From contig CM054134.1 of assembly GCA_028751875.1 (NCBI GenBank), positions 65,777,424 to 65,841,423 on the forward strand: a stretch of DNA of 64,000 nucleotides, read 5' to 3'. This DNA comes from Rapana venosa (taxonomy: Eukaryota; Mollusca; Gastropoda; Neogastropoda; Muricidae). The position numbers and the translations under genes are program-made. Positions 1-11,199 of the stretch are shown here, piece after piece; the stretch's first letter is position 1, and each line of letters opens with the position of its first letter. The notes under the pieces were generated by a model. The model did not search any database. It was given only the letters and a program-made list of their open reading frames with translations, and had not been told where the DNA came from.

Positions 1-60
1 AAAGTTGGATTAGCGTTTGCAAACCTAATACATGAAATTTTTTTTTCCCAAAGTCAGAAT

Positions 61-310
61 GTGTGTGTGTGTCGTGCGTGCGTGGTGCGTATTGGTGGTG
101 TGTATTTTTGTGCGTGTGTGTATGTGCGTTGTGTGTGGGGTTTGGGGTGGGGTGTACGTGGCGTGTGGTATGTATTTATTAATTTGTTTTATATTTTATT
201 CTTTATATCTTTAATGTATTGTGTGGTTTTTTTCCGTTTTCGTGTCCCTCGTGTGTGTGTGTGTTGTGTTTTTGTGTGTGGGGGTGGGGTGTGGGAGTGG
301 ATGTGAGAGT
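61..310. repeat. GT-rich low-complexity tract
   Basis: Imperfect (GT)n with GGGG interruptions fills this interval. The apparent cysteine/valine-rich reading frames across it come from the dinucleotide repeat and are not genes. Confidence 0.85.
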
Positions 311-345
311 GAGCTAGAAAGATTATATCTATTTATTTATTTATT

Positions 346-422
346 TTTTATTTCGGGGATAAGGGAATAAGCACCATGGCTTTTTTCATCCAGCCCCCCG
401 TGTGTATCCCAATTTTGTAATT
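346..422 (+). repeat. Dispersed short repeat, copy 1
   Basis: The string runs 'gataa-ggaataagcaccatggc', then 'tttttcatccagcccc', then 'gtgtgt'. The same word order recurs near 1,535 and partly near 22,190, so this is an interspersed repeat fragment. The parent element is not recognised. Confidence 0.5.
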
Positions 423-429
423 TTGTCAT

Positions 430-640
430 CCGTAGATAGATAGATGATAAATCGATAGACAGATAAATATGATAGATCGATAGATACAGATAAAAAAGAT
501 AGACGAAGACAGAATTAGATAGTAGTTAGATAGATATAATGTGAAGAGATAGAGAATATATAGACAGATAGACGGGCAGTCAACAGACAGATAGTAGATA
601 AAATAGATAGAGATAGTTTGTAGGGTGATAGATAAAAATA
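430..640. repeat. Degenerate GATA/TAGA tetranucleotide repeat
   Basis: Many tandem but interrupted GATA and GACA words. Reverse-strand frames here read as Ile/Tyr/Leu/Ser-rich strings only because of the tetranucleotide composition. Confidence 0.85.
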
Positions 641-1534
641 GATGTATATTACATGGAAAGAAGGTTTCCAGATCGTAGGCAGCAGCTGAATCACCCACCA
701 GAAAAATGACAATTCCCCCGTAAAAAAGGGGCGGTTTCTGGAAGTGATGTCCGAGAGATACGGGTCAGTGGGTTGTGGTCAGACAGGGCTTGGGGTTAAA
801 GGGAAAATTTCTCGTGTTAGCGGGCAAAGTGATTAAAGTCCGACGCTTTTATCGTGTGGGGCCCCCTTTCTTTGTAGAGGAGCTGTCCAGTCTATAAAAA
901 TGATCTTGGGAATATTTGGTGGTAGGCCTTTCGTTTACCCTGATCCCAAATTGGGGGAAAGAAAAGCACGCCCCAAACCTAGGTGATTTTTTCATGAGAA
1001 AGATTGTACACTCCAAAAAAAACGATTAATCAGAAAAAGCACGCATCCGGAAAAAAAGACAATTCCCAAATAGAAAAAAAACCCGAGATAAAAAGCCCCT
1101 GTGCTGTGTCCAATGTGAGGGAAAGTGCCTGTCACGAAAAAAAGGCTGGGAAAACATTCTCCTGAAAGTAATGATGTTTCCAAGGCGAAAATATTTAAAA
1201 ATTACAAAACCGCATACCGCGGGGGCTATATTAAAAAAAACAAAAAAGTGCTTCTTCCCCTATCCTCGTATAAAGAAATAAAATAAAAAAAATAAAAAAA
1301 TAAGAAAAAATAAAATAAAGGGGGGCTTTTGTGGAAAAAAAAATTGATTGAGCTTCAGAGAGCGACCCCCCCTTGATAAATACGTAAAAATGAGGAGAAT
1401 GTGTGACAAAAAAAGGGGGAAACTCAGTTTGAAGAAAAAGAGGGGGTCCTCTAGGATCTTTAAGAAACCCAACTTCAAAGGAAAAGCTGTGTTGACTACA
1501 ATTAAACTTTAAAACAAAATTTTTTTTTTTGGGA
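641..1534. other. Unassigned AT-rich sequence, no gene seen
   Basis: Long A, G and C homopolymers and no conserved frame. I see nothing recognisable. The block shares the poor-consensus texture of most of the first 11 kb. Confidence 0.5.
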
Positions 1535-1610
1535 TAATGGAAAAAGCCTCGTTTTTTTTATCCAGTCCCCGTGTGTCTGCCCTTTTGTCATCCGTTCCCA
1601 CTGGCCAGAA
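1535..1610 (+). repeat. Dispersed short repeat, copy 2
   Basis: Same ordered words as at 346-422: 'gggataatgg-aaaagc', a T run, 'atccagtccccgtgtgt', then a 'ttttgtcatccgt' segment also seen near 425. It supports an interspersed family rather than chance. Confidence 0.5.
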
Positions 1611-3589
1611 GGTCTACTCTGGAAAGTGGAACGGGTTTTAAAATTGTGCACAAGATTTTCTGCGTGCGTTTTGACATCCCCACATCCGAAGGATTTTTGG
1701 GGAGTGGGGGCAGCACTCCAAGGAAAAATCCCCCTTGAACGAGAAAGGAACCCCGGTAACGTCCCTAATAAATTTTTAACCACTGGCTGTCCCCCTCCTC
1801 TCTGTAATGGAGCTGGCTCATGACCAATTTCAGCCCCCTCAAAAAAACCCATAGGTGTTATCAAAATTTTAGGTGATGCGCTGTTTTAACAAACAGGGTG
1901 ATGTGCTGGGAATGGTTTTTGAAAATTTTAAAATAATTGGTCCTTTTTGGGAAGACAATGTTGAAGCGATTGCAAAATCGTTCTGGGGGGGTTTAAAGCT
2001 TAAAATTTTTAACTAAGATGAGTTACAGTAAGTCCGTGAGAAGTGCAGAGATCTTTTTGTTTTGTTGTTTGGAAAACAAATTTGGGAAAAAACAATTTTC
2101 TATTGAGAAGATTTTAAAAAAGCTATGAATGGCTTCTTTTCTAATAATAGCATTTTTGAGAGATAAATATTTTGTTAAAAAATGTTTGCATGTTTTTTTG
2201 CTGGAAGTTTCTGAATGTTTTTACAGTATTCTAAAAAGTTGTAAAGTTTCCAGAAATGATTTACTGTAACCCCATGTTTTTTGTAGTTTCCTATGTTTTG
2301 GATGTTCCTTTAGGTTTTGAAAACTTCCGGGGGGGTAGAAGGGACCCCCCTTACAAGAGGCCCGTTATTGCTGCAGAAGGAGAAGGGTGGGAAAAAAGAA
2401 CTTTAAGGAAAGGAGAGCTATGGGACTTGAATGATTAATGATCGAGCGTAGTAAGCTTTTTGGGTTTATCCACAGGATTTTGGAAAGGATTTTTCCTTTT
2501 GGTTTTGGGAAATTTTGTAAAGGAAATGGATGTTGTTTTGAATTGATCCACTTGATTCCTGAGTAGAAAGTGATCTTCTTGTGTGATTCACTGAGTAGGA
2601 CCAACCTTGGATTTTTAGTCCGTTTTCTCTTATGGGGTGTTTTTTCCCCCAAAAAAAAGTTTGTTCTTCAAAGAACCACGTGCAGTTTTTCACCTTTTTA
2701 TGAAAGGGGAAAAATAAAACACCTGTCCACTATTCGAAAATTCCCCATCAAAAAACATTTTAATATTTTCAGGAAAAAAGGGGTTTTAAAATGCCTTAGA
2801 AAACCTAAACTCTCATTTTTTTTTTCTGCCCGATGCTTTTCATTACCAAGAAAAAAGAACTTTATTTTTCTTAAGTTCATGCACCAGCAACTTCAAATTA
2901 CCATTGTCTTTTTTCAAAAACAAAATACAGTCAACATTTAAAATTTTATAAAAATATCAAACAAGCCGGGCAGAAATACCACAGTACTTTTCCCTTTTGT
3001 CTGTTTTACGTTCTTCCAAAAACCTTTTCTGATTTACGAATTTTAGCAGCATGTCTTGTTTTTAATTTCAAATCTTTGTGTTTATCCTGAAAAGATATTG
3101 TTTTCTTTGCTTTAATTATTATTGACCAGTCACGTCAAAATGTTTTGCATATTTTCGTAAAAAAACGGCGAACTGTGCGCAAAACATTTCACATTCTTTT
3201 CAAACTTTAACATTCATCGTTTTTGTTGGAAAACCCAAAAGGGGCGTTCCTGCACGTGCACATTTCAAAAGGCTTTAGAAATTTCTAAAATTTGGTTAAC
3301 GGTCTTTGTTAGCAGTCAAGTCTGTTTTTCCTGAATTGAAACGTTTTAAGAAACTGATGTAAATGTGATGTTCGCCTCTTAGCCGGCAGGGTTTTGCCCC
3401 GAAGCAAAGTGCTCTGCTCTTTTCCTTGGTCTCCCCTAATCTGAAACTTTTAAAAAAAAATTTTTTTTTTTAATCAAATAGCGTCCCCGTTTCAGGGGGA
3501 AAAAAACACAAAAAGTCAAAATCATCATCAAATAGGAAAAAACCCCCCCACAACACCAAACGTCACCCCCCAAAAAAAAAAAAATAATT
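1611..3589. other. Unassigned AT-rich sequence, no gene seen
   Basis: Short frames on both strands (the longest is about 120 codons, around 1,502-1,864 on the minus strand) have no recognisable motif and overlap homopolymer runs. I cannot support any feature in this stretch. Confidence 0.4.
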
Positions 3590-3720
3590 ACTTCCCTCCC
3601 CCAAAAAAAAAACCCCCACCCAACAAAAAGAAAAAAAAGAAAACCAACCCCCAAAACCACCAAAAAACACACACACACACACACACCCAACACACACCAC
3701 ACCCACCACACACAACCCCC
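3590..3720. repeat. CA-rich low-complexity tract with homopolymer runs
   Basis: Poly-A and poly-C blocks lead into (CA)n near 3,667-3,715. Minus-strand frames through it (Cys/Val/Phe/Gly-rich) are repeat artefacts. Confidence 0.8.
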
Positions 3721-5149
3721 ACAACCAACATTTTTCTAGCGGGAACCTGGGACGACATCTCCACTCCTCCCCTGGAAGAAGCCATCCCCCAGGCAGCACG
3801 ACGCCGCAATATCCCGGAAAAAGACCTTTTCCCAAAGCCTCCTTTTTCCCCCCTCTGTCAGAAAGAAAAATCATCTGCCACAAAAAACCCCACCAGGGCC
3901 AGCTTTCTTCTTTCCATAACCCCATCCCCTTTATTCCCAAATTTTTGACGGGCTTTCCAAGGGAATATCGCCCTGTGTCAAATATCCAGGGCATTTTTGG
4001 TATGGTAACAGGAGCTGTGATTCTTGGCACCAAATGGAACGTTTCATTTCAATGTGACATAAAATCTTTCTTTTGCAGTATAGGCCAGCAGAATTCGGAT
4101 CATGAAAATTTTTTTTGTCTTTTTGCTACTAGAAGTGTTTTTCCTTTGAACTTTCTTTGTTTTTTTTTATTTCCCTTTTTTTTTTGTTTTTTTTTCCGGT
4201 TTGTTTTAGGGTTTGTTAGTTTTTAAAATTGATTGTGGGTTATCATTTTTCTTTTTAAAAATAAACAAAATCAAAATAAAAATCCCGATCTAATTTTTAT
4301 ATCAGCAGTGGAAAATTTCCGATCGATTTTAACAAATCTGCATTTCCTTCTACAAATCTCTTTCTAAAACGTTACAAAATTTGGTTTTTTCAATCTTTAA
4401 ATTTAGACCCGCTAAACTTTCCTAAAATTCCCCAACTATATTACCCTCCTTATATCAGGAGAAGGGCGAAAAAGGAAAGACAACTGCTATTATATTCAAG
4501 AAAAACTTAGTTTTTGAGCTTCTGTCTCCTTTTCCAAAGGACAGAAAAAATTTAATGCTTTTGCATCAGGATAAAGTTTAAAGAACAGCTGACTTTAAAA
4601 ATTGTTTCGTGTATTTGTCTAAAGGCCCTGACAATCAAAAAACTGAAAGGCTAGTGCCCCTAAGGGGGCCAGAACGATAAAAGGTATAGCTGGTGACTTT
4701 AAATCCCCTTTCCGTTTTGGGATAAAAAAGTGTAAAAATACCACTCTAACCGTTTTTTAGAAAATATTGTGGACTCTCCTTTTACTTGCTAAATAAAGGG
4801 AAATATTTAAAAAATACCAACGTACCCAATCATAAGCAAACCCCAAACGACTATCCTTTAAAATGCCGCACTTGGCACCCCTTGTGGGGGGAAAAGCTCC
4901 ATGAACGCTTAAGTGACCATTTGCCGTTATTTAAGTATAGATAGCAAACTGTCAAAAAGTTATCCCAAAGACGAATTTCCCAAAAAAATTATAAAAAAGC
5001 CCCAATGGTTCCAAAAATTTAAAGACTACTAACAGCATACAACACTGTTTTTTGACAGAGCATAGACAGAACTTACGACAAATTTTTTTTAAAACAATTT
5101 GTAGCCTGACCTTTTCCCCTTCCAAATGTAATCCTTTAAAATCCCCGTA
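3721..5149. other. Unassigned; possible decayed LINE linker
   Basis: On the plus strand around 3,745-3,850 the translation resembles the endonuclease-RT linker of some LINEs (roughly 'W-D-D...LEEAI-QAARR-IP'), which could place it upstream of the decayed RT that starts near 5,150. The resemblance is weak. The rest is AT-rich with no visible gene. Confidence 0.2.
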
Positions 5150-6960
5150 AAATTCAGGTAATTATGGTGGAATGACTCCTTGGAAATTCCAGACAAAAGA
5201 AAAACGGGTTTTTTAAAACTACCTCAAAGATAAAAATAAAAAATAATAAAGAAATTTTGAAAAAAACTAAAGAATCAATGCAACAGGAAAATAGAAGAAG
5301 CCCAAAACAGTATTGGGCCACTTTCTTTTAAAAAATATCTAGGCATAAATTTTAACAAAGTTGGAAAAAAAATGAAGGAAAAAAAAAATGGTATTTTTTG
5401 CCACCTACCCCATAACACAGAAAAAAATTGAGTTTCCCCCAAACTTTTTAAAAGGCTGAAAAATTTTTTAGAATTATTTTCAAAGAATAGTAATGTGGAA
5501 AGTTTCGGGAACTGAAAAAAGTAAGAAAAATGAAAGCCAAAATAATTGTAAAAGTATCATCTTCAGCTTATCTAAATGCTGACCTTTTTTCTTTAGGAAT
5601 TAAAGATGTATTTAAAACCCTTTGGGACAAAGAAAAAAAACATCTGTTGGTCCTGATCTGTACTAATAAAAGATTGACTCTTCCCGATAACTCTTAACTT
5701 TTTTTCAACAATATTTTTAGAAATGTTGGTTAAGTGGGACTCTGCCATCTTTGTGGAAAAATGGATCATTGTGCCAGTTTTTTAAAAAGGGGGTAAACCA
5801 AAAGCAACAAAAAACGCTACAGGCCGATCGCCCCTAACTCACCTTGGGGGAAATTTTGGAACGTTCATCTTCAAAAAGGGTCATCATTACTGTGAAAACT
5901 AACTCATGCCTGTCTCTACAGGGTTTTGGAAAGGCAGGTCAACTGTCGTCATCTAATTAAAATACGACCCAATTTTAAACTCAGTTTGCAGAAGACAAAA
6001 AGTCTTGCAACTTTTTTGATGTAAAAAAAGGGACGACCAAAATCGGGATGAAATTCTTTTTAAACGAGATAAAAGGGCTTTCAGGGTTGCAATATAATTT
6101 CTTTTTAAGCATTTTTTAAGTGAAAGGTCCATTTTAAAAAAAGAGGAAGCCTATTCTCACTTAAGGTCCTTCCTGGGGGGAAATTCCGCAAGGGTCTGTT
6201 ATAGCCCCAAAACTGTTTAAAAATTTTGCCATGATCTTTCCCAAGCCCTTATCAAAAATGTTGGGGGTTGTGCCGTACGCAATGAATCTGCTGTGGGGGA
6301 AGTGAATCTTAAAAAAAAAAGCACTCCCCGTAGATCTATAAAAATATTTAAAAAGATTATCAAACTGAGCTTATAAAATTTTGCATACATGCTTGAAAAT
6401 GGGTTATCCCTTTTTTTCAGAAAAAAACTATGAGCTTTTCAATTCAGGGGTAAACTAGATTTTTTCCGTTTTTTTAAAAAATGGTTGCAATTGAATACAC
6501 AAAGTTGTAAAATTTTTGGGTATTCTTAAAAACTAAACTGACTTGAATATCATAAGAGTACATACTAACAAAAGGGCCAAAAAAAGTTTAAACTTTTTGA
6601 AGATTTTTTCAGTAGGCAACCTTGGGTCAAGATATCTCCCTTTTTCACCTAGCAAAATCTTTTGGGGTTCAAAAATTAAATATGCCAAGAAATTTTCCCT
6701 TTTCGGCTCCAAAATACTATTAAAAAAAATACAAAGGTAGTGCAAAAGCTACAAATTGCCCCGGTGGGCCGGTTTTTAACGCGACACTGATGTATATGCC
6801 GAAAATTTGGGAGTGATGCCCTTTTGAATCACAAATGAGCTTGCTCAGCTAAATACATCTTTTAGAAGTAAACAAATCAAAACTCATGTATGCCAGAACT
6901 TGTTTAAACGAAATTCCCTTATCCCCAAAAAGAGAAAAACAATATTCTTTAACTCCCTAG
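5150..6960 (+). pseudogene. Severely decayed Jockey/I-like LINE reverse transcriptase
   Basis: Read across many frameshifts, ordered RT landmarks appear on the plus strand. An EN-RT linker lies near 5,160-5,330. A 'W..-V-FKKG...RPI-LT' block is near 5,755-5,845, and 'Q-GF-KGRST' near 5,920-5,950. A 'GNS-QGSVIAPKLFK-FA' block is near 6,180-6,230. A thumb-like 'KFLGIL...TNKRAKKSLNFLKI' follows at 6,510-6,620, and a C-terminal 'KIQR..LQIA-GRFLT' at 6,725-6,790. The order fits a Jockey/I-superfamily LINE, which would copy its RNA at a nicked chromosomal target. No YADD motif or intact frame survives. Part of the damage may be consensus error, because homopolymers are inflated. Clade assignment is inference. 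Confidence 0.55.
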
Positions 6961-8089
6961 GGGCTTCACTCTGACCCGTTTTAAAAATCAGGGGGTGAAA
7001 ACCAAAAAAGTTTCCCCGATTGCGTTCAGCGTTATTCCCCCCATGGGGGCTTAACATTGCCAAATTTGACATAAACATGCTGACCTTAAAAGAATGATGG
7101 GCCTGTTCTTTCGGGATTTTTTAGATCTCTCACTGAAATTATAATAACATTTGAAAATCTATCAGACGGGCCTGACTTTTATAGAAAAAGATGCGGTTTG
7201 GATTTGTAATTCCAGCTCGAAAATTGAAGGTCTTATTACATTTGGGAAAAAATTTTTATTTTTTTCAGCAGAGCTTGTTTTCAATTGTGATGGGGTTAAC
7301 TTTCCTGTTTAAATTTTTCCTTTTGCCTGTGAACAAGTATTTCGTGTTTTCCAAGTCTGTTCTACGTCTTTTCAATCTTTTTGTTTAATATAAGGTGAAA
7401 TTGTGACTGAAATTGTTTTTAATTATTTTTTTCCACCGTGGTCTTAACAATATTGGGGATTCCAACCCCCCTTTTGGCTTTGGGGGAAAAAGAATGGGGG
7501 AAATTGCACAGCTAAAAGGGGGGCAATGAACAAGGAAAATACCATCAAATGCAACTGCCGCTGTCTTTCAAGAGGGTATTGTCTTCTAAAGAAGACTTTT
7601 GGGGGCAGTTTGGCATCTTTCTGAAATTATCATTAAAAAAAGGGGTGCAAGACCCAAGTCGACAAAAGTCTAAATACAACGATATCTCTGATCAGAACAA
7701 ATTTGTTCTAGACTTTTTCAAGTTGATATACGACTGGCTCATGCTCTAAAAAGAAATTCAGTCGAAAATTTTCATGATTTTTTGTGGGATCGATTAGCCA
7801 GAAAAATGTTGTTTTATTGTGTCAGTTTAAGCCTTTTTTTGCCGGATTTGGGTTTTCTAACAACAACTCGCTAGTTTAAACCCCAACGACATTTTGGGGT
7901 TTATATCTTAAATGCTGAATTAGGAAGGGCTTTAGTAAGAGCCCGTCGGGTTTGGTTTTTATAAAAGTAATTTTTTTCCCGTTCAAGTTAAAATTTATTC
8001 CCCTTTTTTTCTTACATAATTAATTCTTTTTTTTTTAAAAACATCACATCTATATGGCCCACAGTTCCTAGCTGTGTGATATCGTTCCT
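6961..8089. other. Unassigned AT-rich sequence, no gene seen
   Basis: Only short frames without motifs; T and A homopolymers are frequent. The first few hundred bases could be the 3' part of the decayed LINE that ends near 6,960, but I cannot show it. Confidence 0.35.
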
Positions 8090-8510
8090 ATGCACAAACA
8101 CAACACACCACCACCAAACCCCCAAACACACACACACACCCACACAAAACACCACACCATACCTTTCCACACCATTCCTTTACACCCAAATACCCACATA
8201 CACTTGCTAAAAAACCAACCACAATCCACACAGGGAAACACACAAGCATAAACCCCCAAAAACACCACACACCACACCACACACACCACACACACACACG
8301 GCGCCCGCACACACCAGCTATACACAAAAAGTACAAACACTCACACCCTTTTATGTTCTATCTCTCTTCCCTAACACACTAAACATAACCACCCCCCTCA
8401 CATAGACACATGCAACACCACAAACCAAACACACACACACACACCACACACACACACACACCACACACACACACACACACACACCCCAAACAAAAAACAA
8501 CAAAAAACAA
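8090..8510. repeat. CA-rich low-complexity and (CA)n tract
   Basis: Interrupted CA/CCA repeats, closing with cleaner (CA)n at about 8,427-8,487. The interruptions are mostly extra C or A residues. Confidence 0.85.
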
Positions 8511-11199
8511 AAAACACAACCCAATTGTCTAAAATCATAAAGTGAAAAGCGTTAAATTAAAGAACCCACCAATTTTCACCCCCCCCACCCCCCCGGCCCC
8601 CCCCCTCCCCAACCACCCACACACAACCCCTAAACAGCTGGCTTCTTGACGCAAAACCCACGAAAATTCCCCAGGGAAAAAGTCTACGTTTACTGAAGGC
8701 CCTTTTTTGGGCGATCTTTTGTTGAACGTTCGGAAAAGAAAAAGAAAAAGGTCAAATCTTTTTATTTTTTTTTCAAAAAACATTTCAACTATTTTCATTT
8801 TTACATCGACACTATCAAAATACGTATTTTTACCCACCCTAACAGATTGAACAATGCATCACAATATCTCCACTTCCAATACTTTTTTTTTTTTTAAAAA
8901 AATGTTTCACCTCTGCACGAAACCCATCTTTAAGGGGTTTATAGAAACGTCATTTCTTTGACAAGCAAAACAAATTGCATACTATGGCAATGTAAATGTT
9001 CTGTGCTGTTTTCAAAAGTCCTTATAATAATTTGCACAAAGAAAAATAAAACATATGAGTACGGATCACTAACTATGTCATTTTTCAATTTGTTTACACC
9101 CTAAAATTTTTTTTAAAGTTCTTTTTTAGGGAGAAATTTGACAAACAATTTAGAAAAATTTTTAAATCGAAAGTCTTAAAAAAAAAGGTGGAATATAAGA
9201 ATTTAAAATCAAGCTTTGGATTAGTGATGCAAATAACAATTGATCGAGGATGCCTATTACGCATAAACACAGAGAGGGGAAAATTTTTTAGAAATACTGA
9301 AATCGATGGAAGGGGAAAACGTACTTTTTTTTTTTAGGCAGCTGCATGGGATTCATTCCAATTTCCCGAAAATTTTCAAAAAATTATGAACCTGTCCCCA
9401 GCATGCTTACATATATGGGGCACCCGATACCTTCATTCATTTATATAGTTTTAAATTTTTGGAAAGAATGTTTTCTTTGAGCACAAAAATCATAACTCAC
9501 TTTACTTCAATACAAGGCTATAGGCATTTTTTATCAGAACAAGCACCCTCTTGACCAATGCACAAAATAGGAAGTTATTTTTTGGTGGGCTACAGAATAA
9601 TTGTTTATGGCACTTTTTGGGGACTATAATTTAAAATTCCTTCCCCCCCCTTCCCCTCCCCCCTCTTCAGAAAGAATTGTTCAACGGGTTTAGACTTTAT
9701 GATTTGTTAGTTCAGCAGTTGTAAAAGGAGACTTTGGTTCTTTGTGCATCAAGTTTCAGTGTGCTGTTTGGCAAAAAACTTTTTATCTGTTTGTAACCCC
9801 CGGGTGGCTTGGAAAAGCTTTTAATCATTTAAGGGTTTTCAAAGAAAACCCAAAAGAAGTTTGTATACTGTCCATCTCTATGTTAAGTGTCCAGAAAAAG
9901 GGTTTTTTAGCTAGAAAACTGGCAACCTGGGCCATGGTGTAGCTTAAATGCTTACAGTAGGCCCAAGTCGGGGTGGTGGGTCAGCCTTTGTCTTTTCAGT
10001 CAGTACAGTGGGGTCCCCCCTATTTATGGTCTGAGGCATTGTCCGTGGAACAGTCATGTGATAAGCACCTAGGCTTGCTACGCTGTTTTACTCACAGGAT
10101 TTTGGGGCCCCTTTCTTTTTGAAAAGCATACCCCTTTCCAACCCCCCTCTTTTCACCCCCTTCTCTAGTGAATCGCAGTTTGTCAGTTTTCAGAATTTGG
10201 TTGATTTTAGTTGTAAGAAATTTGTTTGTCAGTGATTTGGATGTGTGGTCAGAATTTGTAGCTCATTTTTCCCAAATGTTTCTTGTCAGTTGGAAATAGT
10301 TTCCTGCATAAAAGGGTTCCCAATGGCATTTTAAAGTCATTTTTGCGCTGTCTGGGGCAAAGCTCCCTGAAGTTTTGGGGTTGTGTGGTGAAACTTTTAC
10401 AGATTTTACCTAGAAGGAAAGAGTTTTGTTCTTTGCTTAGCTCAGCAAGTGGAATTCTTTTTTGTGAAGTTGTTGCTTAAGATATCTATTAAGGAAAAAG
10501 TGATTTGTTTAAACTTATTTTTGTGTATAGCGAATTTAGTTTTTGATTGAAATTGTGATGGTACAGGAAAGTCTTTAGTTGCTTTACCCATGAAAGTTTG
10601 CTGAGGCTTTTTTATTTTTTTGTGTGATTTGGATTAATTTTAATTGGATTTCGTGCTAAAAATGGGGTTTCATGAGAAGTAAACATATTTTATGTGTGTG
10701 TTTTTTGACATGAAGTTTTTAAACCGCATTTTCATGGGAAAAAAAGTGGGATTGGTAAGAAAACTATTGGGTAGAACCAGCAAAGTGGAATTTAGATAGG
10801 GTTTCTACTAAGTGAAATTGAATCGTACTATCGGGCCCAGCGGGCCCTTTGTAGTAATTGCCCTGTAAAAGTAGGCAATTCAACATGTGTTCATGTTTAA
10901 AGGTTAGTCATTTGGTCAAAAGTGGTTAATTGAATGTGGTTTTGTGACAATGATTGTCCTGCCTTCTCCCCTCTCTTCCCTCTCTCCTCGTCAGAAAGTC
11001 CCCAATTTTTACATTTCATGCCTGTTCAGAAGGCGACTGTATTAAGTCTTCTACTTTGACGTTTGTTTGCTTAAAAACACCCCCTACTCTCATCACCGTT
11101 TTAGTAACCTTGTCGCGCTCGTTTCTCTGTTTGTCTTGTTACTTCTTCCTTGTCTAAACAATAGTCTGCATTGTCATTTGTTTCTTTGTAAGAGCAAGA
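8511..11199. other. Unassigned AT-rich sequence, no gene seen
   Basis: Poly-C (8,579-8,610), poly-T/A and generic AT-rich DNA. Frames are short and motif-free. From about 10,950 a CT-rich stretch leads into the L2 element and might be its decayed endonuclease part. Confidence 0.35.

Noticed and set aside
3563..4033. A 156-codon reverse-strand frame
   Set aside because: Half is repeat-derived and the rest overlaps homopolymer runs; the plus strand gives a slightly better, still weak, LINE-linker reading.
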